Source: Sorangium cellulosum So ce56 (GTDB lineage Bacteria; Myxococcota_A; Polyangia; Polyangiales; Polyangiaceae). From it: a stretch of DNA of 64,000 nucleotides. Shown piece by piece: positions 45,880-58,700 of the stretch. Under the pieces are notes generated by a model. It was not told the origin of the DNA and made no database searches. It worked only from the letters and a program-made list of their open reading frames with translations. A program made the position numbers and the translations under genes. Each line of letters starts with the position of its first letter. The first letter of the stretch is position 1. The stretch is taken from NCBI RefSeq assembly GCF_000067165.1, contig NC_010162.1, positions 3,156,501-3,220,500 of the forward strand, read 5' to 3'.

Positions 45880-48309
45880 CTAGAGCCCCTTGGCGTCGAA
45901 GGTGACGAGCCGGAGCTCGCAGGTATACCGCTTGCCGTCCGCGTCCGTGAGCCAGAGATCATCGATGCTCGGCAGCATCTCGGCGACGCTCACCTTCGCC
46001 GACGCGTCCAGCTCGCTGGCGCGCCGGAGGATCTTGGCGATGGTGTCCACGAAGATCGGGCTGTCGAGGTCCGCGTAGTACGGCTTGGCCTCGAAGGGCG
46101 ACTTGAGGAAGATGAACCGCGGCAGCCCGTGCGCGCGCTTCCAGCGCCGCGCGGCGAGCCAGCGAGCGAGCGGCTCCTCCTCGCGCGCGAAGGTCACCTG
46201 CGACGCGACGAAGCGCCAGCGCTCCCGCGCGACCACGAGATCGCCGATCTTGAGCCGCGGCGTGTGGTCCTCTGCCGGCAGGACGTCGAGGGCGTTGGTG
46301 ACCATCGACGAGAGCATCATGCCCATGAAATCGAGGAGGCCGCCGCGGTAGCCGCCGCCCCGCGCGTGGACCTCCAGCGCCCCGTCGTGGTCCACCACGA
46401 CGAGGTCCGCCACGCGCAGCGTCCGCGCCGCAGGGGCGGGAGAAGGCTCCCGCGAGAACGCATAACGGAGGTCCCCGGAGCCGAGGGCGATCTCGTTGAT
46501 GCGCTGGCACCATTGCGCCTTCGGCAGCACGGGGATGACGCTCGGGGCCGGGTTGTCGAGCTCCCAGAGATCGATGAGCTCGCGCATCGACGGGTGCTGG
46601 AAAGCGAAGCAGGACGCCGTCAGCGTGTGCGTCAGGTGCATCTCCCCCATCACCAGCTCGCACTCCCCCCGGCGTAGGGCCTCCACGTCCCTGGCCGCGA
46701 TCATCAGATCGGGGCACATATAACGAGCCCTGGCCCAGCCCGGGCGCGGCACGTCGAACGCGCGCCGCACGTCCGCCAGCAGCGCGGCCGGATCCCGCTC
46801 GACGGAGCGCGCGCCGGCCGGCACCTGGAGGATCTCGGCCCAGCGGCGCTGCAGCTCGTGCTGCACCTGCCCGACCCACTCCGGCATGCCGCGCATCTCC
46901 CGCATCCACGGCTCGATCTCCGCGAGGGCCTTGTGGAACACCGTGAGCTCGACCGGGCCGCCGCCCTGCTGCGCCGAGAGCCGCTCGAAAAGGTCCCGCA
47001 GCACCCCGACGTACCGGCGCCCGACCTCGTAGGTCACCCAGCGGCCGCTGAGCAGCAGGAGCGACAGCGGCGGAGCGAGCTTCCGGAGCAGCGGAGCGCC
47101 GATCTCCAGGTCCAGGTCGCGCCTGCAATCCTCGTAGACGAGCGTGCGCGCCGCGTACATCTCTCCATCGGAGCGCGTCGTGGCCGCGCCGGTCAGCCGG
47201 TGGAACGTGTCCTCCAGGCGCGTCATGGCGGCGTCGAGCGCCCGGGAGTCGCCGGCCGCGGCGGCGACCTCGTCGCGCGCCCGCTCGAGCTCGTCGAGGG
47301 GCAGGCGCGCGCGCTCGCGGAGCGCCGGATCCTCGATCCCCGCGAGCGCGCGCCGCAGCGCCTCTTCCGGCGACAGCTGGAGCGCGACCTCGAAGTCCCA
47401 GGCCATGACGCCCATCGCGCACGCCCTGTCGAGGATCTCGAACACCTCCGCCTCGCCGCCGAGCCCGAGCGACGGGTCGCTGGTGAGCCGCCGCGCGAGC
47501 GCCCTCGCGGTCGTCACGCCGTCGCAGCCCTCGAGGACCGCCGCCTGCGCCGGCGTGAGCGGCATCGCCCCGACGGTCGGCACCTGCAGAGCGCCCCCAT
47601 CGACGCGGATGTAGGGGAACAGCCGGGGCGCCGCGAACGGCCTGAGCTCCGGGTCCGAGCTCAACCGCGACGCGATCGCGTCGATGGCCCAGCTCTCGAA
47701 GTAGACCTTCCGCGCGGCGAGCAGGCCGGGCCCGGGCCGGGCGGTCATCGCCTCGGGGCCACGACCGATCCGGCACCAGCCGATCGGCCCGAAGAAGCCG
47801 ATCGAGTCGTTCTTGACGCAGTAGCGTTGCAGGTAGGAGGCGACGAGCGCCTCTCTCTGCCGCGTCTTCTTGTCCCGGTGGCCGGGCGGCTTGCGCAGGA
47901 GGCCGTCGAGCCCCGTGTGAAGGGCGCGCCGGTTCTGCCAGACCACCGCCTCGCGGAACCGGTCGTCCTGCACCGCCGCGCGCAGCGCCTCGCTGACGCG
48001 CGCGGTCTCCACCTCGAACGAGCGCTGCAGATCCGCGTGGATCACGCTCTTCGCCGGGGCGGCCCCTTCGGCGTCGAGCACCCTGTCGAGCATGGCGGCG
48101 GTCCCGGGGGCCGCGAGCGAGAGGATGGTCTGCGCCGGAAACCCCGCGCCGCGAACACACGCGATAGGCCACAACCCGAACGGTCCCCCGGCCAGCGGCA
48201 CCAGGTGGCTCGACGCGCCGCCTTCAACGTCCTGCTCGGACGGGCGGCGCGACTGGCCCTCAATGTCCAAAGCAGGCGCTTCGGCGGCGAGCTTCATCGT
48301 GTCAGACAT
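45880..48309 (-). CDS. stand-alone LanB-type glutamylation-domain protein
   Basis: 809 residues from ATG 48309 with GGAGGAGAG upstream. It resembles the N-terminal (tRNA-dependent glutamylation) domain of class I lanthipeptide dehydratases: YLQRYCVKNDSIGFFGPIGW near residue 160 and LPRFIFLKSPFEAKPYYADL and VAEMLPSIDDLWL toward the end. The C-terminal elimination domain (SpaB_C type) appears to be absent. No short precursor peptide gene is seen. Related stand-alone proteins act as peptide aminoacyl-tRNA ligases in pearlin-type pathways. In this NRPS operon it may add an amino acid from aminoacyl-tRNA to the product, which is a hypothesis. Confidence 0.8.
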   Translation of the reverse strand: MSDTMKLAAEAPALDIEGQSRRPSEQDVEGGASSHLVPLAGGPFGLWPIACVRGAGFPAQTILSLAAPGTAAMLDRVLDAEGAAPAKSVIHADLQRSFEVETARVSEALRAAVQDDRFREAVVWQNRRALHTGLDGLLRKPPGHRDKKTRQREALVASYLQRYCVKNDSIGFFGPIGWCRIGRGPEAMTARPGPGLLAARKVYFESWAIDAIASRLSSDPELRPFAAPRLFPYIRVDGGALQVPTVGAMPLTPAQAAVLEGCDGVTTARALARRLTSDPSLGLGGEAEVFEILDRACAMGVMAWDFEVALQLSPEEALRRALAGIEDPALRERARLPLDELERARDEVAAAAGDSRALDAAMTRLEDTFHRLTGAATTRSDGEMYAARTLVYEDCRRDLDLEIGAPLLRKLAPPLSLLLLSGRWVTYEVGRRYVGVLRDLFERLSAQQGGGPVELTVFHKALAEIEPWMREMRGMPEWVGQVQHELQRRWAEILQVPAGARSVERDPAALLADVRRAFDVPRPGWARARYMCPDLMIAARDVEALRRGECELVMGEMHLTHTLTASCFAFQHPSMRELIDLWELDNPAPSVIPVLPKAQWCQRINEIALGSGDLRYAFSREPSPAPAARTLRVADLVVVDHDGALEVHARGGGYRGGLLDFMGMMLSSMVTNALDVLPAEDHTPRLKIGDLVVARERWRFVASQVTFAREEEPLARWLAARRWKRAHGLPRFIFLKSPFEAKPYYADLDSPIFVDTIAKILRRASELDASAKVSVAEMLPSIDDLWLTDADGKRYTCELRLVTFDAKGL

Positions 48310-48359
48310 GATCTCTCCTCCGTGGCATGGCGCCTGGTGCGGGCGACGCCGCGCGTGTC

Positions 48360-49637
48360 TCACGCGTCGCCGGAAGCCTCCGGGGATCCCGTCTCCGGGG
48401 TGCTCGGCGGGGCGACGACCTTGGTCATCTCGGCATGACTTATCTGCGAGAACAGGGACAGGTACGGCATGAGGAGCGCTCGTGACCACGAGGACGGGAA
48501 CCACATGTAGCTGTACAGGGGGTGACCCACCGCGCCGCGGCGTCGCTTCGTCTTCCACGTGCCGCCGCTGAGCCATATCCGTTTGGCGCCGAGCGCCACG
48601 GCGCGCTTGATCGGCTCGTAGAAGACGAGGCTGAAATACAGCGGCGAGTCGTCCTGCCCCTGATCGTCGGTGCGGCCTATGCGGTAGACCCAGAGGTCGT
48701 CCCCCTTGTGGAGGATCGACGCGAAGCCGACGACGGTGGAGCCGTTGCGCGCCACGATCGCCTCCGCCCTCGGGCCGAGGTGGCGCTCGAGCCGAGCCCA
48801 GAACGATTCCGGATGACGGAAGTGCTCCTCGCCGTATTTCGAGTACGTCGTCTCGTAGAGGCGCTCGAAATCGCCGCCTAGGGAGCCGAAATCCGGCGTC
48901 ACGGTGAACTGGACGCCGGCCTCGCCGACCATCCTCATGTCGCGCCTGAAGGACTTTCGCTCCTTGCTCCGGAAGCGCGCGAGGTAGTCGTCGAAGGCCT
49001 TGAGCTCGGTGTCCAGCCGGTTGTCATAAACCAGGAAGACCTCGTCGAACCCGCTCCCACGCAGCGATCTCCTGAGCTCGGCGCGCTCGGCGTCGACGCC
49101 ATAGAAGCAGAGCGGCAGCCGCTCTCTCTGCGCCTCCTCCTTGAGCGCGTCGAGCACCGCGCGGTGCGCCTCCTGCACCGCCGCCGGATCGACGGGCGCC
49201 ACGGCGATGCCCCCACGGTAGCTGAGCGGGCTCGCGGCGAGCACCCACCCGTCGATCCCCGAGCGGGCCGCCCGCGCGAACGCCCGGTAGGCGTTGACCG
49301 CCCGGACGACCCACTGGCTCCAGCGCGCGCTCTCTGGGTTCATCCTGACGAGCTCGTCCTGCCAGGAGACGAAGAAGAACTTCTCCAGCGAATAATGATA
49401 GTAGATCGAGCGACTGCGCGTGACGAGGAACGGGCAAACGGCGATGAGGCGGGTCCCCTCGCGCACCAGGACATAACGCAGGGACAGCTCCCCCCGGACG
49501 AGCGGCGCCAGATCCAGCGTGTCGAGCATCCGCAGCCAACGGCGATCGAGGAACACGTCGGCTTCCGCCGTGACGTCGTCGAGCTCCGCGTCGTCCACGG
49601 CGTCGAGGGATGTGCAGATGGTCGTCGTCAATCTCAC
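48360..49637 (-). CDS. FemAB/GNAT-like acyltransferase
   Basis: 425 residues from GTG 49637 with AAAGGAA upstream. The fold matches the GNAT-like FemAB family (PF04339/GNAT_6 type): LARFRSKERKSFRRDMR, LYETTYSKYGEEHFRHPE, AIVARNGSTVVGFASILHKG and IWLSGGTWKTKRRRG. Some relatives transfer amino acids from aminoacyl-tRNA to peptidoglycan bridges, others use acyl-CoA. In this operon it likely acylates an amine of the NRPS product, for example the side-chain amine of diaminopropionate. Donor cannot be read from the sequence. Cytoplasmic. Confidence 0.75.
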   Translation of the reverse strand: MRLTTTICTSLDAVDDAELDDVTAEADVFLDRRWLRMLDTLDLAPLVRGELSLRYVLVREGTRLIAVCPFLVTRSRSIYYHYSLEKFFFVSWQDELVRMNPESARWSQWVVRAVNAYRAFARAARSGIDGWVLAASPLSYRGGIAVAPVDPAAVQEAHRAVLDALKEEAQRERLPLCFYGVDAERAELRRSLRGSGFDEVFLVYDNRLDTELKAFDDYLARFRSKERKSFRRDMRMVGEAGVQFTVTPDFGSLGGDFERLYETTYSKYGEEHFRHPESFWARLERHLGPRAEAIVARNGSTVVGFASILHKGDDLWVYRIGRTDDQGQDDSPLYFSLVFYEPIKRAVALGAKRIWLSGGTWKTKRRRGAVGHPLYSYMWFPSSWSRALLMPYLSLFSQISHAEMTKVVAPPSTPETGSPEASGDA

Positions 49638-49724
49638 CGATGGCGTTCCTTTCGTTGCACCCGAGCGCCGCGAAGAGCCGCGCGGGGCCGGCGTGGGGCC
49701 GGTCCATGCCCGGCGCCGGCCCGC

Positions 49725-52700
49725 TCAGGGCGCCTCGCGCCGGGCCCGCTCGATGAGCGCGCGGAGCTTCCGGGCGACAGGCTCGACGCCGGGCGCCTGC
49801 AGGATCGAATAGTGGTCGCCCCGCACGCGCTCGACCTCGACGCCCGAGGGCGCCAGCCGCCGCCAGGCGTCCACCGCGTCCGGCGATGACGCCCGCCCGT
49901 CGATGGCCTGGAAGACCGTGATAGTCCCGCCGTACGGTCCGGGGTCATACCCATAGAGCGCCTTCATGTTGCTCATGAAGACACGGCGCAGCGCCGGCAG
50001 CGCCTCCTCGGGGGGCGGGCTGCCGCCGGCGACGCGGGCCAGATCGTGGTCGAACAGGGTGTGAAGGAGGTGATCCGCGTCCGCAGGCGGCGCCCCGGGG
50101 CGGACGCCCTCGACCTGCGCGTCGATGAGCGCGAGCACCTCCACGCGCTGCTCGCTGCGCTCGAGCTGCCGCGCCATCTCGAACGCGACGACGCCTCCCA
50201 TCGACCAGCCGCCGAGCAGGTAAGGCCCCGACGGCTGCACCGACCGCACCGCGCTCACGTAGAGCGCCGCCATCTCCTCCACGCTGGCCGGCGGCGCCTG
50301 GGCCCCGTCCAGCCCCGGGGACTGCAGCCCGTAGAACGGCTGCTCCGCGCCGAGCTGCCGCGCGAGCTCGCGGTAGCACAGGACGTTACCGCCGACGGGG
50401 TGGACGCAGAAGAACGGCCGCCGCTCGGCGCCGGGCGTGATCGTCACGAGCGGCGAGCTCGGATCGAGGCGCCGCTCGTCGCGGAGGAGCGCGGCGAGGC
50501 GCTCCACCGTCCCCCCCTGGAACAGCGCCGCGAGCGGCAGCCGCTGGCCGGTGCGGGCCTGGATCTCCGCCATGAGCCGCACGGCCAGGAGCGAGTGGCC
50601 GCCGAGGTCGAAGAAGTCGTCCCGGACGCCCACGCGCTCCGCGCCCAGCACCGCGGCCCAGATCGCCGCGAGATCTCGCTCCAGCGCGTCCCTCGGCGCG
50701 ACGAAGCTCTCGGCCGCGCCGCTCCGATCGGGCGCCGGGAGCGCCTTGCGATCGACCTTGCCGTTCGCGTTGAGCGGCAGCGCGTCGAGCAGCACGACGA
50801 ACGCCGGCACCATGTACTCGGGCAGGAGCTCCCTTGCGTGCTCCTTCAGCAGGGCGGCGGAGCGCGGCGAGCCCGCGGCCGGCACCACGTACGCCACGAG
50901 CTGCTTGTCCCCTGGCCGGTCCTCCCTGGCCACGACGACCGCCTCGGCCACGCCGGGATGCCGCTTGAGCGCCGACTCGATCTCGGCAAGCTCGATCCTG
51001 AAACCCCTCACCTTGACCTGGTGGTCGAGCCGGCCGAGGAACTGGAGCTCACCGCTCGGCAGGTACCGCGCGAGGTCGCCGGTCTTGTACATGCGGGCCC
51101 CGGGCACGGGGGAGAACGGATCGGGCAGGAACACGTCGGCCGTGCGCCGGGGATCCCGCAGGTAGCCGCGCCCCACGCCGACACCGCCCACGAACAGCTC
51201 GCCAGGAACCCCGATCGGCGCAGGCTGACCCCGCCGATCGAGGAGGTAGAGGCGCATGTTCGCGACCGAGCGCCCGATGGGGACGTGCGCCGCGGTGGGC
51301 ACCTCCCGCACGCGGTGATGCGTCACGTCGTCGGAGCACTCGGTGGGGCCGTACGCGTTGAGGAGCGGCACCGCGGGATAGGCCTCGATCCACTGCGTGC
51401 ACAGCTCCGGCGGCAACGCCTCTCCGGTGGCCACCATCCACCGGAGCCCCGAAAGCTGCGGCGCGCGCTCCAATGACCGCGCCTCCGCCAGCACCGCGCG
51501 AAGCATGGAAGGGACCAGCTCCACGATCGAGAGGCCATGCTCCTCGATCGCGGCGAGCAGCCGGGCGGGATCCCGGACGACCTCCTCTCCCAGGATGTGA
51601 ACGCGACCCCCGAGGAGGAGCGCGACGAGGAACTGCCAGACCGAGATGTCGAAGCACTGAGAGGCGGTCTCCGCGACGCAGTCCTCCGCGGTGAGCTCGA
51701 GATCTTGCACCTTCGCGAAGAGGTGGTTGAGCATGCCGCGGTGCTCGACCATCGCCCCCTTGGGCGCTCCCGTCGAGCCCGACGTGTAGATGACATAGGC
51801 GAGGTTCGACGGGCGAGCGTGCGGCAGCGGAGCGCGCGCTATCTCGGCGCCCGGCGTGAGCGCGTCCTCGAGGTGAATGACCTGCGGCGCGGCCGCCATT
51901 CCCTCGAGGGCGCGCCGCAGCGCGGCCTCGAGCGGCCCTGAGACGAGCACGCGCCGCGCGCCGCTGCTCTCCAGCACCTGGGCGATCCTGTGAGGCGGGT
52001 GGAACGGATCGAGCGGCAGGTAGGCGCTCCCGGCCTTCCACACGCCGATCATGCCGCCGAGGAAGTCGAGGCCGCGCTCCGCGAGCAGCGCGATCACCTC
52101 GTCCGGCCCCGCGCCGTGGCGCACGAGCGCGCGGGCGAGGGCGTCCGCGCGCTCGTCGAGGGCCCGGTAGGTCAGCGAGGCGCCACCCTCGCCCACCGCG
52201 GCGATCGCGCCCGGCGTCCGCTCCACCTGGGCCTCGAAGAGCGTCGTGAAGCACTCCTCCTCGGGGAACGGCATCTCGGTGCGGGTCCAGTCGTCGAGGA
52301 GGGTCCGCCGCTCGTCGGCGGGCAGGAGCGGCAGCGACGAGATAGGGCGGGTCGGGTCGCGCACGATCCCCTCGAGCAGCTGCTCGAGGTGCGCCGCCAT
52401 CCGGGCGATCGTGGGCGGATCGAAGAGATCGGCGTTGTACTCGATGTGCCCCCCGAGCTGCTGCTCTGCCTCCGTCAGCGCCAGGGTCAGGTCGAACATC
52501 GCCGTTCCGGTGAAGACCTCCTCGGTCTCCAGCGCCTCGGCCCGCGAGGCGCCGGTGGGATCCTGCAGGATGAACATCACCTGGAAGAGGGGGGCGTGGG
52601 CGCGGCTCCGCGCCGGGTTCAGCTCCTCCACCAGCTTGTCGAACGGCAGATCTTGATGCGCGTACGCCTCCAGGGCTGTCCGGTGCACCCGCTTGAGCAG

Positions 52701-55700
52701 ATCGAGGAAGCTCGGATCGCCGGAGAGGTCCACGCGCAGCGCGACGGTGTTGAGGAAGAAGCCGATGAGCCCGTCGAGCTCCTGCCTGCTCCGCCCGGCC
52801 ACGGGGGAGCCCACGACGATGTCCTGCTGCCCCGAATAGCGGTGGAGCAGGACCTGGAAGGCCGCGAGGAGCGTCATGAACAGCGTCACCGCCTCGCGTC
52901 GGCTGAGCGCCTTGAGCGCCTCGGTCATCGCGGCGGAGACGCGGATCGCGTGCCGCCCGCCGCGGTAGCTCAGCACCGGCGGCCGCGGGCGGTCCGACGG
53001 CAGCTCGAGCACGGCGGGGACGCCGGCGAGCGCCTGTTTCCAGTAGGAGAGCTGCGCCGCGAGCGACTCCTCGCTCAGCCACTGCCGCTGGCACACGGCG
53101 AAGTCGGCGTACTGGATCGGCAGCTCGGGCAGGGGAGAGGGCCGGCCGCTGGAGAACGCCTCGTAGAGCGCCGTGATCTCGCGGGCGAGCACCCCGAGCG
53201 ACCAGCCGTCGGTGATGATGTGGTGGAGCGCCACGACCAGCACGTCCTCGGCGTCGCGGAGGCGCAGCAGCTCGACGCGCAGGAGCGGCCCCTCGTCGAG
53301 ATCGAACGGCTCGAGCGCCAGCCGGAGGTGCCGCTCGCGGGCCGCGTCCAGCCGCGCGTCCGGCCGCAGGCCCCGCAGATCGGTGACCGGCACCGGGACC
53401 TTCGCCGGCGGGGCGATGCGCTGGACCGGCCGCCCGTCGACGCTCGGGAAGCTCGTGCGCAGGATCTCGTGCCGCCTCGACAGCTCGGTCACGCTCCGCT
53501 CGAGGGCGGCGGGGTCGATGGCCGACGAGAACCGCACGCTCCACGCCACGTTCTGCGCGACGCTCTCGGGGCTCAGCTGGTGCAGGAACCACATGCGCTC
53601 CTGCGCGAGCGAGAGCGGCAGCGGCCCCGCTCGCTCGACGCGCCGGAGCGGCAGGAGCTCGGCGGCGCCGGCGCTCGCCTCGATGTGCCGGGCGATGGCC
53701 GCCACGGTGGGCGACTGGAAGATGAGCCCGAGCGGCAGATCGACGCCGAAGGCGCTCCTCAGCCGGGCCACCACCTGGGTCGCGAGGAGCGAGTGCCCGC
53801 CGAGCGCGAAGAAGTCGTCCTCGACGCCCACCCCGGGCACGCCGAGCGCCTCGGCCCAGATCTGCGCGACGCGGCCCTCGACCTCGGTGCGCGGCGCGAC
53901 GAAGGTCGAGCTGGCCATCGCGTGCTCCCCCGAGGGCCGCGGGAGCGCCTTGCGATCGATCTTGCCGTTCGCGGTGAGCGGGAGCGAGCTCAGCGCCACG
54001 ACGACCGACGGGACCATGTAGTCCGGCAGCCGATCGCGCACGAAGCGCTTGAGCTCCGCCTCGTCCACGGACCGCTCCGGCGCCGGCACGACATAGGCCA
54101 CGAGCCGCCGGTCCCCGGGGGTGTCCTCGCGGACCGAGACCACCGCGAGCGCGACCGCCTCGTGCTGCGCGAGCATCGCCTCGATCTCGCCGAGCTCGAT
54201 GCGGAAGCCCCGCAGCTTGACCTGATGATCCGTGCGGCCGAGGAACTCGACGGTGCCGTCCGGCAGCCACCGCACCCGGTCCCCCGTCCGGTACATGCGC
54301 GCCCCCGCGTCGCCGGAGAAAGGATCCGGCAGGAACCGCTCCGCGGTCAGCGCCGGGCGTGACAGGTAACCTCGCGTGACGCCCTCGCCGCCGATGTACA
54401 GCTCCCCCTGCACGCCGACAGGCACCAGCTGGAGGTGGCGATCGCAGACGTAAAGCGCTGTGTTGTCGATGGGCCGCCCGATGGACGCCCACCCCGTCCC
54501 GGCCGCCCGCTCGACGAGGTGCGTGGAGGACCAGATCGTCGTCTCCGTGGGGCCGTACATGTTGAGCAGCGCGCCAGGGAACGTCTTGCGGATCTCCTCG
54601 ACGAGATCGAAAGGCAGCGGCTCACCGCCGAGGAGCAGCGCGCGCAGGCTGGACAGGGCAGCTGCCGCCGAGGGCTCCAGCATCATGCCGCGCAGCAGCG
54701 ACGGCGTGCACTGGAGGTAATCCACCTGATGACGCTCGATCTGCCGCGGCGCCGAGGTGTCCTCCAGGCTCCGCCGGTCCTCTCGCTCGCTCAGGCGCTT
54801 CAGCTCGTCGAGGTACGGCAGGCTCGCGAGCACGGCGTCGGGTTCGACGCCGAAGTCGATGAGGCAGCCGATCTCGTCGACCCCGATCTCCTTGAGCTGG
54901 GCGACCCGCTCCAGGCAGTCGCTCGGCGTCCCGAACAGGCCGCTCGTCTCGACGTACCTGTCGAAGGCGTGGGAGACGAGCAGGTCCAGGTCCTCCTCGC
55001 GGACAGCGCTGTCCAGATCGATGCCCAGGCTGCGGCCGAGCCCCCGCATCAGATCGGCCGAGCTGCGCAGGTAGCTGCGGAACGGCGCGCTGATCCGGGC
55101 GCGCACCAGATCGGCGTCCCGCTCGACGAAGGTGTGCAGCATGAGCGTGACGTGCCCCTCGCCCTCGTGCCCCGCGCGGCGGCGCGCCTCGCGGTAGATA
55201 GCGATCCGCTCCGCGAGATCATCGATGCTCTGGCCGAGCAGGTGCGTGAGGATGTTCATCCCGCCCCGGCCCGCGGCCTCGAAGGTCTCCGGGTTGCCCG
55301 CCGCCGTCAGCCAGACGGGCAGCTCGCGCTGCACCGGCTGGGGCCGGATCTGGATCTCCGTCGGTGTCCCCGCGCCGTCCGGGAACGTCAGCCGCTCGCC
55401 GCGCCAGAGCCTGCGGACGGCGTCGATGCCTTCCAGCATGATCCGCTTCCGGTCCGCGTACCGCTCCGGCGCCAGGACGAAGTCGCGCGCGTGCCAGCCT
55501 GACGCGAAGGAGACGCCGACGCGGCCGCGCGAGATGTTGTCGAGGAGCGCCCACTCCTCCGCGATCCTGACCGGGTGGTGCAGCGGGAGGACGACGCTGC
55601 CGGCGCGGATCGCGACCCGCTCCGTCATGGCCGCTATCGCCGCGCCGACGACCGATGGATTGGGGTACAGACCGCCGAACGCGTGGAAGTGGCGCTCGGG

Positions 55701-58700
55701 CGTCCACACGGCCATGAAGCCGTGGCGGTCCGCGAACTTGGCACCTTCCCAGAGGAGCCGATACCGGTCGCCGCCGCCCTGGTCGGCGTCATCGGCGAAG
55801 TAGAAGAGGCTGAAGCCGAGCGGCCGGCGCGCACCGGGGCGGCCCTTCGCCTGCCGCCGCGGCGCCCGGCGCCGCTGCTCGCCCTGGAGGATCACCGTCA
55901 GGCCGCGTGTGAGCGTCCACAGGAGCTCCAGCACGGAGATATCGAAGGAGATGCTCGTGACCGCGAGCCAGCGCGCGCCCGGAGCGACAGGGGCGACTGG
56001 CCCGAGCGCTCGATCCATCGCGCTGAAGAAGTTCGCGACGCTCCGGTGGGGCACGACGACGCCCTTGGGCTTCCCCGTCGAGCCCGACGTGTAGATGACG
56101 TACGCGGCGTTGGCCGGGCGCGCGCCGGCCGCGGGCGGCGCGCCCGTCTCCGGCCGGCCCTGGCCCCTGCCGAGCATCACCGCGCGCGCCTTCGAGCCCG
56201 CGAGCCGCGTCGTGAGGTGCTCTTCGGTCACGACCACCGGCGCGCCGGCGTCGTCGAGCATGTAGCCGATGCGGTCCGAGGGGTACGAGGGATCGAGCGG
56301 CAGGTAAGCGCCGCCCGCCTTCAGGATGCCGAGCAGCCCCACGAGCATGTCGATCGACCGCTCCGCGCACAGGCCCACGATCACCTCGGGCCCGACGCCG
56401 AGCGATCGCAGCTCGCCCGCGAGCGCGCCCGCCCGCGCGTCGAGCTCGCGGTACGTGATCTCCTCGCCCTCGAAGACGCACGCGGTCGCGTCCGGTGTCC
56501 GGCGGACCTGAGCGCTGAACTGCTCATGAATGCACGCGTCGGTCCACGCCGCACGCGTCGCGTTCCAGCCCGACGTGACGAGCCGCAGCTCGTCCTCGTC
56601 CATCACGGTGGCCTCGGACAGGCGGCGATCGGGGCTCGACGCCGCCGACAGCAGCAGCGCGCCGAGGCGCGAGGCCATCCGGGCGATCGACGCGCCGTCG
56701 AAGAGATCGGCGCTGTACTCGAAGTAGCCCTCGAACCCGTCCTCGCCGCTCCTCAGGGAGAGGGTGAGGTCCACCATCGAGGTGCCCGGATCGATCTCCA
56801 CCGGGCGCGCCGTGAGCCCCGGCAGCGCCGGGAGATCGACCTCCCGGTCCGGGAGCAAGATCAACATCGCCTGGAACAGCGGCGAGAAGCTCTGGCTGCG
56901 CGCCGGCCGCAGGTGCTCGACGACCCGCTCGAAGGGAACGTCCTGGTCCGCATAGGCGTCGACCGCGACGTCGCGCACCTGCGAGAGCAGCTCTCGGAAG
57001 GTCCGGGCGCGGGACAGATCGACCCGCAGGACGACGGTGTTCGTGAACATGCCGAACAGCCCGCTCAGCTCCGGCGGGCGGCCGGCGACGGCGGAGCCGA
57101 CGCACACGTCGTCCTGGCCCGAGCAGCGCCCCAGCAAGAGCGCGAAGCCGGCGAGCAGCGCCATGTACGGGGTGACGCCCTCCTGTCGGCAGATCGCCTC
57201 CAGGGCCTCGCGGAGAGCGCGGGGGAAGCGCACCGGCAACCTCGCGCCCCGGTAAGTCTGCGCCGCGGGTCGAGGGCGGTCCGTCGGCAGCTCGAGCAGC
57301 TCCGGCGCGCCGGCCAGCCGCGCCCCCCAGCGCGTGAGCTGATCCGCGGCGGCGCCGCCGTCGAGGCGCTCGTGCTTCCAGAGGACGTAGTCGGCGTACC
57401 CCAGCGGCAGATCCGCGAGCCCGGGCGGGAGCCCTCGCGAGAAGGCCCCGTAAAGCGCCGACAGCTCGCGGGCGAGGACCCCGAAGGACCAGCCGTCCGC
57501 CACGAGGTGGTGGGCCACGACGAGGAGCACGTGCCGCCGCGGCTCGATGCGCAGGAGCGTGGCGCGCGCGAGCGGGCCGCGCGTGAGCTGGAACGGGCGC
57601 CGCGCCTCCTCGCGCGACCGCCGCTGCGCCTCGACCTCCCGGGCGGACAGGGGCAGGCCCGTCAGGTCCACGATCTCGAGCGGCAACGCCCCCTCCGCCG
57701 CGATCACCTGGACCGGCTTCCCGTCTCGCTCCTCGATGCTCGCGCGCAGCGGCTCGTGGCGGCGCGCGATCGCGTCGAGCGCGCGCTGCAGCGCCGCCAC
57801 GTCGAGCTCGCCGGAGAGATCCACGGCGACAGGGATGTTGTAGACGGGGTTGTCGGGATCGAGCTGCGCCAGGAACCACAGGCGCTGCTGCACGGGCGCG
57901 AGCGGCAGCGGGCCCGGCGCTCTCCGGGGCGTCAGCGCGGCCGCCAGCCCTCCCGCCGGCCGCGACGCCGCCGCGCGCTGCGCGGCCACGTGCCGCGCGA
58001 GCGCGTCCGGGCTCGGACCCCGCAGGAGCACGTCGAGCGGCACCGGCGCGCCGAGCTCCTGCTCGAGGCTCGAGGACAGCTCGACAGCGCGCAGCGAATC
58101 CAGGCCGTAGCGGGTGATCGGCGCCTCCGGATCGAGCCCGCCCGCGGGCCCGCCGAGCGCCCTCGCGAGGTAACCGCAGAGCCACGAGCGCAGCTCCTCC
58201 ACGGTCGCCGCATCGCCTCGGGGCGCCGCGCGCGGCGGCGCCGGCTGGATCGCGGGCGTCGCGGCGGCATTCGCGTCCGCATCCAGGCGCGCGCCGCTCC
58301 TCACCTCGTCGGCGCGCCAGAGCAGCTCGGTCTGGAGCTCGCCGCCGAGGAACGCCGCGCGGCACGCGTGTCGCTGGATCTTGCCGCTCGAGGTCTTGGG
58401 AATGCTGCCCGGCGGGAGGAGCGCCACCGCGTGCGGCTGCAGGTCGTGCTCCATGGCCAGCCGCTCCCGGATCGCCCCGATCGCCGCCTCGCAGGCCGAG
58501 AGGCGCGCGCGCAGGTCTCGCTCCTTCCGGACGTCGATCTCCAGCGCGAGGGCGAGCCGCTCCTCGCCGTCGACCTCCACCGCGAACGCCGCCGAGCACC
58601 CCGACCGGATCGCCGGGTGGCTCTGCTCGACGGTGAGCTCGATGTCCTGCGGGTAGTGGTTTCGGCCGCGGAGGATGATCAGGTCCTTGCGCCGCCCCGT

